Assembly (NCBI RefSeq): GCF_003072645.1
Contig: NZ_CP028897.1
Coordinates: forward strand, 3,919,658 to 3,983,657
DNA length: 64,000 bases
From: Dongshaea marina
GTDB lineage: Bacteria; Pseudomonadota; Gammaproteobacteria; Enterobacterales; Aeromonadaceae
Direction: 5' to 3'
Positions 54,315-64,000 of this stretch are shown in pieces. The notes below the pieces were generated by a model that did not search any database, was not told the DNA's origin, and saw nothing but the letters and a program-made list of their open reading frames with translations. Both the position numbers and the translations under genes were made by a program. Positions within the stretch are counted from its first letter, which is position 1. Each line of letters starts with the position of its first letter.

Positions 54315-55070
54315 CTACAGGCAATCATAGCGGTCAAAATGCTTGATCGAGCTATCCAGGTCCAGCTGCTTCAGCCCCTGGTTAAACGTCGCCAGCAAAG
54401 CCTTACTACTCTGTTTAACCTTGGGAAAAATCACCCGATATTCATCGGTATTCATCGGCTTACTGGCATAGCCAAAGAGATCGACCCTTCCCGGAAGATT
54501 CTTATGCAAAACATACAGGCCAACACATTTATCCAGAGGAAAAAGGTCAATTTTTCCATCCAGTAATCGCAGGAAATTATCTAAGTTTGTTTGTCGAGCC
54601 GAAACCTGGATCATTCCATCTCTTTGAGCCTGATGAAACGCCTCTCCATAGTGATAACCCAGGGTTGTGCCTACCTTCAGCCCTTTCAGATCGGCATAGC
54701 TTTGCCACTCAAAATTTTTAGCAGGGCTATCCTTGAGAAAGAAAAAAACGCCCTTACCGATAATGACTGGCTCACTGAACCAGTAATCCTCAGCCCTATC
54801 TTCACTCCAGAGCCAACCCGGTGAGCCATCCCAGTGACCCATTTTTACCAGTAACGCTGTTCTCTTCCAGGGAAAGTAACCATATTTGACTTTCACCCCC
54901 TGAGTGGCAAAAGCGGAGGTTACTATATGCGATATCAAACCATCATGGGGCAGTGAATCAGAAAGGTAGGGAGGGTACTCACCACTGGCTAAACGCACAG
55001 TTCCATCCGCCTGAGCTCCAGGGGCCCAGAGTAGCCCTAAGAAAAAGCCCCCGATCAAAATAGATCTCAT
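54315..55070 (-). CDS. Orphan periplasmic solute-binding protein (family 3 type)
   Basis: The protein of 251 residues has a signal peptide (MRSILIGGFFLGLLWAPGAQ, cleavage after QA near residue 21) and mature start VRLASGEYPPYLSDSLPHDG. VKYGYFPWKRTALLVKMGHW and YADLKGLKVGTTLGYHYGEA follow. The P-W-K-R motif and GTTLGY region resemble the protein at 11613-12377. It is the upstream member of a pair with 53468-54226. No transporter is adjacent and the ligand is unknown. Confidence 0.82.
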   Translation of the reverse strand: MRSILIGGFFLGLLWAPGAQADGTVRLASGEYPPYLSDSLPHDGLISHIVTSAFATQGVKVKYGYFPWKRTALLVKMGHWDGSPGWLWSEDRAEDYWFSEPVIIGKGVFFFLKDSPAKNFEWQSYADLKGLKVGTTLGYHYGEAFHQAQRDGMIQVSARQTNLDNFLRLLDGKIDLFPLDKCVGLYVLHKNLPGRVDLFGYASKPMNTDEYRVIFPKVKQSSKALLATFNQGLKQLDLDSSIKHFDRYDCL

Positions 55071-55284
55071 CCCTGTGTCCCATATTTTTCAGCCTCATGT
55101 TTAGCATAGTTGAGCTGCAAGCCTGCCGGGAACTCCCGACAGAGCCATCAGAAGACCCGCATTCCCCTTATGAATCTCCGCGCCATGATCTCTCCGCAAC
55201 GCTCGCTCACGGGGATTTAACTCCCTATCTTCGACTCAACTATACAGGTAGCCTTGAAAGAATCTTGATATTTCGAGCTATTGA

Positions 55285-55326
55285 GGCAGGACGCCGAATC
55301 GCGTAGCTCGATGGAGGGACTCATCG
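55285..55326 (+). repeat. Partial hairpin module, copy 6
   Basis: Hairpin B is GGC-aggac-GCC (55285-55295) and hairpin C is CGATG-gagggact-CATCG (55309-55326). Hairpin A is not clear. Confidence 0.5.
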
Positions 55327-55437
55327 CGCGCAGCGAGCCTTTGGTTACTTTGAGCGATACCAAAGTAACTCGACTGCCGGGCGAATACGGCTATATGGCG
55401 AAGCCATAAACCAGCTAGCCGCAGGTAGCTATCGTCG

Positions 55438-55505
55438 ATTACCATCCCTGATAATCTCTCCCTGCTTGGTATCCTTACCTCACGTTACGTTACTCCGAGA
55501 GTAAC
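55438..55505 (-). repeat. Three-hairpin module, copy 7 (reverse)
   Basis: Read on the minus strand: hairpin A GTTACTC-tcg-GAGTAAC (55505-55489), hairpin B GGTA-agga-TACC (55479-55468) and hairpin C ATTATC-agggat-GGTAAT (55455-55438). It is the near-identical partner of copy 1. Confidence 0.75.
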
Positions 55506-55601
55506 TACACCCATGACTATCGCTACATTCGCACCTCCATGTGCAGCATCCGCGGCTGGACTATGTGCCTCTGGTACGAAATAGCAAACCATAGCCCATA
55601 A

Positions 55602-55635
55602 AAAACCCCTCACCGGGTTAGCGGTCAGGGGTTTT
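55602..55635 (-). terminator. Intrinsic terminator after accA
   Basis: AAAACCCCT (55602-55610) pairs with AGGGGTTTT (55627-55635), with an inner ACC/GGT pair; a T-run follows on the minus strand. It ends the lpx-dnaE-accA operon. Confidence 0.88.
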
Positions 55636-55668
55636 AAGCTGCATTGAGTGTCAGCCGACACTCAGCAA

Positions 55669-56625
55669 TTAGCAGTAGCCAAATCCGGTAAAGCGCTTAT
55701 AACGCTGATCCAGCAATTGCTCTGTGGTCAGCGGACGCAGCTCATCGAGATCGTGCAGCAGCTGATTACGCAGACGATTTGCCATCTGCTCCTGATCACG
55801 GTGGGCACCACCCATAGGCTCTTCAATCACCGCATCGATAAGACCCAGCTCCTTGAGACGAGGCGCAGTGATCCCCATCGCCTCGGCGGCCTGGGAAGCC
55901 TTCTCGGCGTTTTTCCACAGGATAGAGGCACAACCCTCAGGAGAGATCACCGAGTAAGTTGAGTACTGCAACATGTTAACCCGGTCACCCACACCGATCG
56001 CCAAAGCTCCGCCTGAGCCACCCTCACCGATCACGGTACAGATCACAGGAACCTTAAGACGTGCCATCACCTTAAGATTCTGAGCAATCGCTTCACTCTG
56101 ACCGCGCTCTTCGGCGCCGATACCCGGGTAGGCTCCCGGAGTATCGATGAAGGTGATGATTGGCATATTGAAACGCTCGGCCATCTCCATCAGGCGTAGC
56201 GCCTTGCGATAGCCTTCGGGTGCAGGCATACCGAAATTACGGCTGATCTTCTCCTTGGTGGTCCGGCCCTTCTGCTGGCCGATCACCATCACGGGGCGTC
56301 CCTCAAGACGCGCAATGCCGCCGACAATCGCCTTGTCGTCTGCGTAGGCACGATCGCCCGCCAGCTCATCAAAATCGGTGAAGATCTGCTGGATGTAGTC
56401 CAGGGTATAGGGGCGCTCCGGATGGCGTGCCAGCTGGGAAATCTGCCAGGCTCCGAGATTGCTGAACAATTTCTTGGTCAGCTCATCACGCTTTTGCTCC
56501 AGCTTAGCGATCTCCTCATGCAGATCGATTTCCAGGGTTTGTCCGTCGCTGACATGCTTCAGCTCTTCGATCTGAGCCTGCAGCTCAGCAATCGGTTGTT
56601 CAAAATCTAAAAAGTTCAGACCCAT
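55669..56625 (-). CDS. accA: Acetyl-CoA carboxylase, carboxyltransferase subunit alpha
   Basis: The protein of 318 residues, close to E. coli AccA (319), starts [20 protein letters not shown]. It has [60 protein letters not shown] and [20 protein letters not shown] with the oxyanion glycines. With AccD it transfers carboxyl from biotin to acetyl-CoA. It follows dnaE by 18 bases, as in most gammaproteobacteria. Confidence 0.98.
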   Translation of the reverse strand: MGLNFLDFEQPIAELQAQIEELKHVSDGQTLEIDLHEEIAKLEQKRDELTKKLFSNLGAWQISQLARHPERPYTLDYIQQIFTDFDELAGDRAYADDKAIVGGIARLEGRPVMVIGQQKGRTTKEKISRNFGMPAPEGYRKALRLMEMAERFNMPIITFIDTPGAYPGIGAEERGQSEAIAQNLKVMARLKVPVICTVIGEGGSGGALAIGVGDRVNMLQYSTYSVISPEGCASILWKNAEKASQAAEAMGITAPRLKELGLIDAVIEEPMGGAHRDQEQMANRLRNQLLHDLDELRPLTTEQLLDQRYKRFTGFGYC

Positions 56626-56643
56626 AACGATGCCTGTACCTCA

Positions 56644-59600
56644 CTAGTCAAAAATCAGTTTCACCCTGTCGGCTCCCAACAGGACGCGTAAATTGTCGAT
56701 CAACTCATCGGTCGGAGTGATCCGCCATTCGGCGCCAAATCTCAGATTGGCTCTGGCAATTTCGGTCTGATAGCCAACATCTAATGCACAGACCCCACCG
56801 CGCTGAGGCTCCAGGACCTCGCGCAGCCGATACAGCAGCGGCTCATCAAGCCGCCGGCTATCCAGTTCTATCCGCAATGCACGGGCGTATTTCTCTCGAG
56901 CTTCGACCACATCCATCACTTCGCGGGCACTCATTTTAATGCCGCCGGAAAAATCGTCAAAGCTTACTTGCCCGCTGATCACCAAAATGCGATCTTTTTG
57001 CAACATTGGCTCGTAACGCTCGAGTGTATCTGAAAATAGCGTCACGTCCAGTCGACCGGAGCGATCGTCCAGGGTAAGTATCCCCATGCGACTCCCGCGC
57101 TTGGTCATCATGACTCGGCATGATAACACCAGTCCGGCCACTGTGCTGATTTTATCACGACCTCCGGGCTGGATCTCGGACAGCCTGGCGGTGGTATATC
57201 GCTTGAGCTCACTTAAATATTGATTGATCGGATGCCCGGTCAGATAGAGCCCCAGGGTGTCGCGCTCCCCCTCCAACCAAGTCTGCTCCGGCCAGGGAGC
57301 AATATTGGCAAAAGCCCGTTCGATCGCCTCCGGCTCCTCGGTAAGCACGCCAAACATGTCGGTCTGACCAAAGCTGCGGGCATGGTTATGTTGAGCCGCC
57401 GCCTGCATCGCCTCATCCAGGGTTGCCCGCAAAGCAGCCCGGTGCGGACCCAGCTGATCCATAGCCCCGGATAAGATCAGCTTCTCCAGCACCCGCTTAT
57501 TGATCTTCTTAAGATCGACCCGACTACAGAAATCGAACAGATCCTTGAAGGGGCCATCCTGCTCACGGGCTTCGATGATTGCTTCAATGGGCCCCTCACC
57601 GACGCCCTTGACCGCACCTATGCCGTACACGATCGCCCCCTCATCATTGACGGTGAAGCGATACTGGCCACAGTTGAGATCCGGCGGGATCAGTTTAAGC
57701 CCCATCCGGTGACACTCATCCACCAGGCCCACCACCTTCTCGGTGTTATCCATATCGGCGGTCATTACCGCCGCCATGAACTCGGCCGGATAATGGGTCT
57801 TGAGCCACAGGGTGTGGTAAGAGACCAGGGCATAGGCGGCCGAGTGCGACTTGTTAAATCCATATCCGGCAAATTTCTCTACCAGATCGAAGATCTTCAT
57901 CGCCAGTTCGCCATCAACCCCCTGGCTCACCGCTCCCTCTTCAAACACCGCCCGCTGCTTAGCCATCTCCTCGGGTTTTTTCTTACCCATGGCTCGTCGC
58001 AGCATGTCCGCGCCACCCAGGGTGTAGCCTGCCAGCACCTGGGCGATTTGCATCACCTGCTCCTGATAGAGGATAACGCCATAGGTGGGATCAAGAATCG
58101 GCTGCAATGAGGGATGCTGGTACTGCTCATCCGGGTAGGAAATAGCCTCGCGCCCGTGCTTACGGTCGATGAAGTTATCCACCATCCCCGATTGCAGAGG
58201 CCCGGGACGAAACAGTGCCACCAAAGCGATCATATCCTCGAAGCAGTCCGGCTGCAGGCGCTTGATAAGATCCTTCATTCCACGGGATTCCAGCTGGAAT
58301 ACCGCGGTGGTTTCATAGCGTTTGAGCAGGGCAAATGAGGCGGGATCGGTGAGCGGAATCGCGGCAATATCGACTGGCGGTTTTCCCTGAGCTTCAAGGC
58401 GCGGGTTGATCATCCCAAGGGCCCAGTCGATGATAGTCAGGGTTCGCAGCCCCAGGAAGTCAAACTTAACCAGACCGGCAGTTTCAACATCATTCTTATC
58501 AAACTGGGTGACCGGATGCAGCCCCTCACCATCACAATAGATAGGTGAGAAATCGGTGATCTTAGTCGGCGCGATAACGACGCCCCCGGCGTGCTTACCG
58601 GCGTTGCGGGTCACCCCCTCGAGCTGACGCGCCATATCGATGAGGGCCTTAACCTCCTCATCCTGAGCGTAGATCTCAGGCAGTTTCGGCTCGGCATCGA
58701 ACGCCTTGGTCAGGGTCATTCCGGGATCGGGCGGAACCAGCTTGGAGATCCTGTCCACGAATCCATAGGGGTGTCCCAACACCCGACCAACATCACGGAT
58801 CGCCGCCTTGGCAGCCATGGTACCGAAGGTGATGATCTGCGACACCGCATCCCGGCCATAGATCTCGGCCACGTGATCGATCACCTCATCGCGGCGGTCC
58901 ATGCAGAAATCGATATCAAAGTCGGGCATCGAGACCCGCTCTGGATTCAAAAATCGCTCGAACAGCAGGTCAAATTCAAGGGGATCGAGATCGGTAATCT
59001 TCAGGGCATAAGCAACCAGGGAGCCCGCACCTGAGCCCCGTCCCGGACCGACCGGGATGGCGTTATCCTTGGACCACTGGATAAACTCCATAACGATCAA
59101 AAAGTAGCCTGGAAATCCCATCTGGTTGATCACCTGGAGCTCGATGGCCAGGCGATCATCATATTCGGGACGTTTTTTGGCCCTGAGCTCGGGTTCCGGG
59201 AAGAGCTGCTCTAAACGCTCCTCAAGCCCCTTCTCGGAGACCATCACCAGATAGTCGGCATCCGTCATATCCCCGGTCGGAAACTTGGGGAGAAAGTACT
59301 CATTGAGCCGAACCGTCACATTACAGCGTTTAGCGATCTCAACACTGTTTTGCAACGCCTGGGGAATATCTTTGAACAGCTCAACCATCTCGGCTTCGCT
59401 ACGAAGGTATTGCTGCTCGCTATAGCGTTTGGGACGGCGCTTATCTTCCAGGGTGTAGCCGTCGTGAATACTGACCCGGATCTCGTGAGCCTCAAAATCG
59501 CTCTTATCGAGAAAGCATACCTCATTGGTTGCCACCACCGGCAGCTCGCGCTCTTCGGCAAGCTCCAGGGCGAGCTGGAGATAACGGCTCTCATCACGCC

Positions 59601-60126
59601 GGCCGGTTCGCTGCAGTTCAATAAAAAAGCGATCGGTAAAATGCTGCTGATAGAAATCAACAAAGCTCTCGACCTCCTGGGTGTTGCCCTTGAGAAGGGC
59701 CCGGCCGATATCTCCCTCGGCTGCCCCCGAGAGCAGCAGCAGCCCTGAGTTATGCTCGAGAAGCCACTGGCGATCCACCACCGGGCGGCCCTGCAGATGC
59801 CCTCTGCGATACGCCTTGGAGATCAGCATGGTGAGGTTCTGATAACCTTGGTTATCCATCGCCAACACCGGCAGGCGATAGGGCTCCTCGCCCTGCTCCG
59901 GATCATCAATAATCCAGAGATCGGCGCCGATCAGCGGCTTGAGCCCTTTTTGGTGAGCACTGCGGTAGAAACGGACCAGGCCACACAGATTCATCTGATC
60001 TGTGATGGCAATTGCCGGCATCTTGAGCTCACTGGCTCTGGAGAGCAGTGCAGGGATCTTCTGCAGACCATCGATCATCGAAAAGTCACTGTGAACCCGC
60101 AAGTGAATAAAGGCTGGCGTGGTCAT
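56644..60126 (-). CDS. dnaE: DNA polymerase III subunit alpha
   Basis: The protein has 1160 residues, matching E. coli DnaE. The N-terminal PHP domain starts [20 protein letters not shown]. The polymerase core has [20 protein letters not shown] and the catalytic Asp set in [16 protein letters not shown] near residue 400, then [21 protein letters not shown] helix-hairpin-helix and OB region near the C-terminus ([20 protein letters not shown]) follow. It is the replicative polymerase. It lies five bases after rnhB in the conserved operon. No frame break is seen. Confidence 0.98.
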   Translation of the reverse strand: MTTPAFIHLRVHSDFSMIDGLQKIPALLSRASELKMPAIAITDQMNLCGLVRFYRSAHQKGLKPLIGADLWIIDDPEQGEEPYRLPVLAMDNQGYQNLTMLISKAYRRGHLQGRPVVDRQWLLEHNSGLLLLSGAAEGDIGRALLKGNTQEVESFVDFYQQHFTDRFFIELQRTGRRDESRYLQLALELAEERELPVVATNEVCFLDKSDFEAHEIRVSIHDGYTLEDKRRPKRYSEQQYLRSEAEMVELFKDIPQALQNSVEIAKRCNVTVRLNEYFLPKFPTGDMTDADYLVMVSEKGLEERLEQLFPEPELRAKKRPEYDDRLAIELQVINQMGFPGYFLIVMEFIQWSKDNAIPVGPGRGSGAGSLVAYALKITDLDPLEFDLLFERFLNPERVSMPDFDIDFCMDRRDEVIDHVAEIYGRDAVSQIITFGTMAAKAAIRDVGRVLGHPYGFVDRISKLVPPDPGMTLTKAFDAEPKLPEIYAQDEEVKALIDMARQLEGVTRNAGKHAGGVVIAPTKITDFSPIYCDGEGLHPVTQFDKNDVETAGLVKFDFLGLRTLTIIDWALGMINPRLEAQGKPPVDIAAIPLTDPASFALLKRYETTAVFQLESRGMKDLIKRLQPDCFEDMIALVALFRPGPLQSGMVDNFIDRKHGREAISYPDEQYQHPSLQPILDPTYGVILYQEQVMQIAQVLAGYTLGGADMLRRAMGKKKPEEMAKQRAVFEEGAVSQGVDGELAMKIFDLVEKFAGYGFNKSHSAAYALVSYHTLWLKTHYPAEFMAAVMTADMDNTEKVVGLVDECHRMGLKLIPPDLNCGQYRFTVNDEGAIVYGIGAVKGVGEGPIEAIIEAREQDGPFKDLFDFCSRVDLKKINKRVLEKLILSGAMDQLGPHRAALRATLDEAMQAAAQHNHARSFGQTDMFGVLTEEPEAIERAFANIAPWPEQTWLEGERDTLGLYLTGHPINQYLSELKRYTTARLSEIQPGGRDKISTVAGLVLSCRVMMTKRGSRMGILTLDDRSGRLDVTLFSDTLERYEPMLQKDRILVISGQVSFDDFSGGIKMSAREVMDVVEAREKYARALRIELDSRRLDEPLLYRLREVLEPQRGGVCALDVGYQTEIARANLRFGAEWRITPTDELIDNLRVLLGADRVKLIFD

Positions 60127-60131
60127 GACTA

Positions 60132-60710
60132 TCAGTCCAGATTCAATACCCGGCGCACCGGTTTAAAGCTCTTACGATAACACTCCAAAGGACCGTGCAG
60201 CTCAAGGGCCTCGAAGTGGGCCTTGGTAGGGTAGCCCTTATGCTTGGCAAAACCGTATTGAGGATACTGGGCATCCAGCTCCAGCATCTGCTGATCCCGG
60301 GTCACCTTAGCTAAAATTGAGGCGGCACTGATGGCAGGCTCTTTGAGATCGCCCTTGACGATAAACTGGGCCGGGATCCCAAAATCTGGCCCCCGATTTC
60401 CATCAACCAGAAGCTGAGTTGGTTTAAGCTTAAGTCCACTCACCGCCCGCTGCATCGCAAGATAGGTCGCCTGCAGGATATTCAGCTCATCAATCTCCTC
60501 GGGAGTGGCAATACCGATCGCCCAGGCCAAGGCCTGCTCACGAATTTGCGGGGCTAGCAGCTCACGTTTTTTTTCAGATAGTTTTTTAGAGTCGGTCAGG
60601 CCGGCGATGGGACGGTTCGGATCGAGAATGACGGCTGCGGTCACCACATCCCCAACCAGGGGACCCCGACCTACCTCGTCGACCCCGGCGATGAGCTCAA
60701 TGTGAGTCAT
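60132..60710 (-). CDS. rnhB: Ribonuclease HII
   Basis: The protein of 192 residues has the RNase HII pattern: [20 protein letters not shown] with the catalytic Asp-Glu near residue 10, [14 protein letters not shown], the third acidic residue in [11 protein letters not shown], and [20 protein letters not shown] with [19 protein letters not shown]. It nicks RNA embedded in DNA. It lies between lpxB (three bases) and dnaE (five bases), the standard gammaproteobacterial order. Confidence 0.97.
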   Translation of the reverse strand: MTHIELIAGVDEVGRGPLVGDVVTAAVILDPNRPIAGLTDSKKLSEKKRELLAPQIREQALAWAIGIATPEEIDELNILQATYLAMQRAVSGLKLKPTQLLVDGNRGPDFGIPAQFIVKGDLKEPAISAASILAKVTRDQQMLELDAQYPQYGFAKHKGYPTKAHFEALELHGPLECYRKSFKPVRRVLNLD

Positions 60711-60713
60711 AAT

Positions 60714-61892
60714 TTAAGGGTTCCGTGGAGTTTTTATCAGTTCTAATACCGCCTCGGCGGCTTGCTCATCGGCATTGCAGCGCAGCTGTTGATGGAGCTG
60801 GGTAAACTTTTGTTTAAGCCACTGGTTATCATGCTCCAGCAGCCTGGTCACCTCGGTCACTATCCGCTCCGGCTCACACTGATGCTGGATCAACTCAGGG
60901 ACCAGCATCTGGTCGGCCAATAGATTTGGCAGGGAAACATAGGGAGTGTGCACCAGCTTTTGTGCCAGGTAATAGGTAAAGGCCTTGAGGCGGTAACAAA
61001 CCACCATGGGGCGCCCAACCAGCATCGCCTCCAGGGTGGCGGTACCGGATGCCAGTAATACCACATCTGAGGCAGCCATCACATCCCGCGCCTTACCATC
61101 GAAACACTCGAATTCAACGGTAGGGGCGAACTCAGCGGCGAGCTTCAAAAATTGCTGCTTGCGCTTCTCATTGACCAGGGGCACGGCAAACCTGAGATTC
61201 GGGAAGTGTACCGTCAGGTGCTTGCAAGCCCGCACGAAGGTTGGAGAGAGTAGTTCAACCTCGGCGTTGCGGCTGCCGGGCAGGACGGCGATATAATGAT
61301 CGGCCGGGTGCTTCACCCCGAGTCGTTCACGAGCCGCGGCCTTATCCATATTCAATGGGATCTGATCGGCCAGGGTGTGACCAATAAACTTACAAGGGAC
61401 ACCGAATCTGTCGTAGAAGGCCTTTTCGAACGGCATGAAGACCAGCATTAGATCCACCGCCTTGCGGATCTTAAAGACCCGTTTCTGTCGCCAGGCCCAA
61501 ACCTTGGGGCTGGCATAATGAACCGTGGTAATACCGCTCTTCTTAAGCCTGGCTTCAACTCCTAAGTTAAATTCAGGAGCATCGATGCCGATGAAGATAT
61601 CCGGAGGATTGGCGATGAGATGTTTAAGCAGTTGACGGCGAATTTTAAGGATCGATGGCAGACGCCCGATGATCTCAACCACCCCCATCACCGACAGTTC
61701 GTCGATATCAAACAGCGCCTTACAGCCCTGCTCGACCATTCGCGGGCCCGCTATACCCTCGATGATGGCGTCCGGATGGCGCTGCTTGATCTCCTTGATG
61801 AGACCTGCGCCAAGAATGTCTCCAGACAGCTCTCCGGCAACGATAGCGATGCGAAGAGGTCCGGAGGCTGAAGTGTTGGCAGTATTACTCAC
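60714..61892 (-). CDS. lpxB: Lipid-A-disaccharide synthase
   Basis: The protein of about 392 residues has [20 protein letters not shown] at the start, [57 protein letters not shown] and [20 protein letters not shown]. It joins UDP-diacylglucosamine and lipid X to form the lipid A disaccharide. I chose GTG 61892, which overlaps the lpxA stop by eight bases, because homology starts just after it; an alternative start at 61931 would overlap lpxA by 47 bases. Confidence 0.95.
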   Translation of the reverse strand: MSNTANTSASGPLRIAIVAGELSGDILGAGLIKEIKQRHPDAIIEGIAGPRMVEQGCKALFDIDELSVMGVVEIIGRLPSILKIRRQLLKHLIANPPDIFIGIDAPEFNLGVEARLKKSGITTVHYASPKVWAWRQKRVFKIRKAVDLMLVFMPFEKAFYDRFGVPCKFIGHTLADQIPLNMDKAAARERLGVKHPADHYIAVLPGSRNAEVELLSPTFVRACKHLTVHFPNLRFAVPLVNEKRKQQFLKLAAEFAPTVEFECFDGKARDVMAASDVVLLASGTATLEAMLVGRPMVVCYRLKAFTYYLAQKLVHTPYVSLPNLLADQMLVPELIQHQCEPERIVTEVTRLLEHDNQWLKQKFTQLHQQLRCNADEQAAEAVLELIKTPRNP

Positions 61893-62676
61893 GAATGATG
61901 CCGCGATCCGATTCTTTGAGGAAATCAGCAAACAGCTGAACCTCGGGACACTGCTTAGCCAACTCTTCCAATTCAGGGATTATCTGCCCCATTGGTTTTT
62001 TGGAGCGAAAAATCAGTTTGTAAGCTCGCTTAAGCATACCTATGGTCTCAGAAGAGAAACCACGACGTTTGAGGCCTACGCTGTTTAGACCATAGGGCCG
62101 AGCCAGGTTGCCTGTCGCCAGCACATAGGGAGGTACATCCTGGTTAACTGCAGAACAGCCCCCAACAAAAGCATGGGCTCCGATCCTGAAAAACTGCTGA
62201 ATCGCCGACAGAGCACTGAAAATCACATAGTCATCAATGTGAACATGCCCTGCCAGGGTTGCATTGTTACCCAGGATACAGTGATTACCAATGGTGCAAT
62301 CATGAGCAACATGCGCATTGACCATAAACAGGTTATCACTACCGATGCGGGTGATCCCCTGATCCTGTACCGTACCACGGTGGATGGTACAGGACTCACG
62401 AAATACGTTGCGATCACCAATCTCAAGACTGGTGGCTTCACCGGCGTATTTCTTGTCCTGGCACTCTTCACCAATAGAGGCAAACTGAAAGATCTTGTTG
62501 CCACAACCGATGCGGGTCGGCCCCTTAATCACAACATGAGAGCCGATCCAGTTGTCATCCCCAATCTCAACATTGGGACCGATCAACGTCCATGGACCGA
62601 TCTCAACATTGCGACCGATACGGGCTGACTCATGAACAATGGCGGTCTCATGGATCACTGCACTGTTATCGATCAC
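61885..62676 (-). CDS. lpxA: UDP-N-acetylglucosamine O-acyltransferase
   Basis: The protein of about 263 residues, the family length, starts [20 protein letters not shown]. It shows the left-handed beta-helix hexapeptide repeats ([20 protein letters not shown]), the catalytic His in [20 protein letters not shown] and the C-terminal [20 protein letters not shown]. It performs the first step of lipid A synthesis. I chose GTG 62676, two bases after the fabZ stop codon, rather than the longer frame from 62718. Confidence 0.95.
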   Translation of the reverse strand: MIDNSAVIHETAIVHESARIGRNVEIGPWTLIGPNVEIGDDNWIGSHVVIKGPTRIGCGNKIFQFASIGEECQDKKYAGEATSLEIGDRNVFRESCTIHRGTVQDQGITRIGSDNLFMVNAHVAHDCTIGNHCILGNNATLAGHVHIDDYVIFSALSAIQQFFRIGAHAFVGGCSAVNQDVPPYVLATGNLARPYGLNSVGLKRRGFSSETIGMLKRAYKLIFRSKKPMGQIIPELEELAKQCPEVQLFADFLKESDRGIIRE

Positions 62677-62678
62677 GC

Positions 62679-63140
62679 TTAGCTCACTCTTTTGGCACAC
62701 ATTAGCTCGGCAGTACACACTACCTCACCGTCGACGGTAGCAACGCCGGTAAACTTGGCAACGCCACGACGCTCTTTTAAAAACTCTACATCCAGAACCA
62801 GCTGATCGCCAGGCACCACCGGACGCTTAAAGCGCGCATTATCAACCGATGCGAAGTAGTAGAGCTCATTTTCAGCAGGCTTACCCGTCATCTTAAATGC
62901 CAGGATCCCGGTCGCCTGAGCCATAGCTTCAAGGATCAGTACCCCGGGAAAAACCGGACGCTTAGGAAAATGGCCCTGGAAGAAGGGTTCATTAAAAGAG
63001 ACATTTTTAATCCCCTTTAATACTTTACGCTCTTCACTAATCTCGTAATCTGCAACCCGGTCCACCAGCAAAAAAGGATAACGGTGCGGCAACAACTCCA
63101 AGATTTCCTGGATGTCTAACGGATTCAATTCGTTACTCAA
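62679..63140 (-). CDS. fabZ: 3-hydroxyacyl-ACP dehydratase FabZ
   Basis: The protein of 153 residues starts [20 protein letters not shown] and has the catalytic His in [20 protein letters not shown], followed by the Glu and [11 protein letters not shown]. It dehydrates 3-hydroxyacyl-ACP in fatty acid elongation. It sits between lpxD and lpxA in the conserved cluster that links fatty acid and lipid A synthesis. The gap to lpxD is 27 bases. Confidence 0.97.
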   Translation of the reverse strand: MSNELNPLDIQEILELLPHRYPFLLVDRVADYEISEERKVLKGIKNVSFNEPFFQGHFPKRPVFPGVLILEAMAQATGILAFKMTGKPAENELYYFASVDNARFKRPVVPGDQLVLDVEFLKERRGVAKFTGVATVDGEVVCTAELMCAKRVS

Positions 63141-63167
63141 AATCTAAACCCTTCTAAAATGCAGTAA

Positions 63168-64000
63168 TTAATCTTGTTCAACTTGCTTGGCAAGCTGGTT
63201 CAAACGCTTGTGCATCTCTTCGATCTTTAGGACCCGGGCAGCCGTGCGACGCCACTGCTGATTGGTCTGCAAAGGAATGCCTGATGAGTAGGTCCCGGGT
63301 TCTGTAATAGGACGCATCACCATCGCCATACCGGTTATATTGACATGGTCGCAAATTTCCATATGGCCATTGAATACAGATGCTCCGCCAATCATACAGT
63401 ATTTACCGACCTTAAGGCTACCAGCCATGATGGTTCCGCCCGCAATTGCGGTTCCGTAGCCTATCTCAACGTTGTGGGCGATCTGACACTGATTGTCGAT
63501 CACCACATTGTCGGCAATCACTGTATCATCCACCGCACCTCGATCGATGGTGGTGCAGGAGCCGATCTCGACCCGCTCGCCGATGCGCACGCTGCCAGAC
63601 TGAATAATCTTGACCCACTCGCCACGTTCATTGGCATTACCGAAACCATCGGCACCGATGACACTACCGGAGTGAATGCTAGTCATACGGCCCACGCTGA
63701 CGCCATGATAAAGGGTGACATTGGGATAGAGCTTAACCCCCTCACCCAGGGTCACATTGTGACCGACCACGGTACCGGCGCCGATCGATACCCGATCGCC
63801 CAACACGCAGCCCGCCTCAACCACCGCATTGGCACCGATATTCACATCGGCCCCCAGGATCACATCGTCGGCAACCACGGCCGTTGGGTGGATCCCATCA
63901 GCAATCGCAGGTGCAGTATCCAGCAGCTGACTGGCCTTGGCGTAGGCCACATAGGGATTGGCTACCACCAGGGCATTGGTCTGGCAGAAGGGCAGATCGC
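63168..64000 (-). CDS. lpxD: UDP-3-O-acylglucosamine N-acyltransferase (5' end outside the window)
   Basis: At least 277 residues of LpxD are visible, entering from the right end ([20 protein letters not shown]). The hexapeptide beta-helix follows ([40 protein letters not shown]), with the catalytic His in [20 protein letters not shown] and a C-terminal helix ([20 protein letters not shown]). It adds the second N-linked acyl chain of lipid A. The N-terminal uridine-binding domain lies beyond position 64000. It is the first visible gene of the operon ending with accA. Confidence 0.96.
   Translation of the reverse strand, partial: DLPFCQTNALVVANPYVAYAKASQLLDTAPAIADGIHPTAVVADDVILGADVNIGANAVVEAGCVLGDRVSIGAGTVVGHNVTLGEGVKLYPNVTLYHGVSVGRMTSIHSGSVIGADGFGNANERGEWVKIIQSGSVRIGERVEIGSCTTIDRGAVDDTVIADNVVIDNQCQIAHNVEIGYGTAIAGGTIMAGSLKVGKYCMIGGASVFNGHMEICDHVNITGMAMVMRPITEPGTYSSGIPLQTNQQWRRTAARVLKIEEMHKRLNQLAKQVEQD

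Larger units (their letters stand above)
55100..55595. repeat. Dispersed mosaic repeat element, copy R6
   Basis: Gene-free region with blocks shared with R1 and R4. GGTTACTTTGAGCGATACC with AAAGTAAC (55333-55358) is a long hairpin of the kind disrupted by the IS in R4. The part 55425-55566 is an inverted, almost identical copy of about 735-875. Two hairpin modules lie inside. Confidence 0.75.

Overview
The window is 64 kb of a gammaproteobacterial chromosome. The right end carries lpxD-fabZ-lpxA-lpxB-rnhB-dnaE-accA, and the centre carries prmA-dusB-fis and aroQ-accB-accC, both standard gammaproteobacterial layouts. A GntR-controlled Entner-Doudoroff gluconate locus and many periplasmic binding proteins also fit that class. 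I cannot fix the genus; the gene content would suit an aquatic relative of Aeromonadales, Vibrionales or Alteromonadales.

Layout. 1-10 kb: a methyltransferase, a minus-strand five-gene peptide/nickel/opine-type ABC transporter operon whose last ATPase gene is frameshifted, an alpha/beta hydrolase between two long direct repeats, and a 2H phosphoesterase. 9.6-11.3 kb: a TetR regulator and an NADP-dependent oxidoreductase sharing identical operators. 11.6-18.8 kb: four orphan solute-binding proteins interleaved with topB and rlmA. 18.8-20.7 kb: a mosaic repeat region interrupted by an IS5-family (IS427-like) element. 20.7-23.9 kb: small accessory and regulatory genes, including a tandem pair of paralogous small proteins beside a PAS-LuxR regulator. 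23.9-29.8 kb: gntR, eda (frameshifted), edd, gntK and gntU with clear GntR operators. 30-35.3 kb: a DHH phosphoesterase, a CysB-like regulator (frameshifted), a KefB/KefC-type antiporter and an unknown secreted protein. 35.4-37.9 kb: fis, dusB, prmA. 38.3-41.2 kb: a two-gene HAM1-like/SIR2 cassette followed by ribonuclease I. 41.4-43.6 kb: a polar amino-acid (cystine-type) ABC transporter. 43.9-49.5 kb: a ThDP-dependent decarboxylase, a LysR regulator and an AtuA-like protein (all frameshifted) and a LuxR regulator. 49.6-52 kb: accC-accB-aroQ. 52.5-55 kb: a degenerate GGDEF protein and two more orphan binding proteins. 55.7-64 kb: accA-dnaE-rnhB-lpxB-lpxA-fabZ-lpxD (the last one cut by the window end).

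Three things stand out. First, the HAM1-like + SIR2 pair (38911-40251) looks like an NAD-depleting anti-phage module. It resembles the KomB-KomC part of Kongming but has no adjacent deaminase, and the acidic catalytic residue of its HAM1 partner appears to be replaced by Tyr, which would suit a nucleotide sensor. Second, a dispersed family of long intergenic repeats contains a module of three successive hairpins whose arms vary between copies while pairing is kept, as expected of a structured nucleic acid. Third, seven apparent single-base deletions, nearly all in short G/C runs, break six otherwise intact genes; this may be recent decay, but sequencing error is at least as likely.

Limits: all family assignments are by reading motifs, not by database search.
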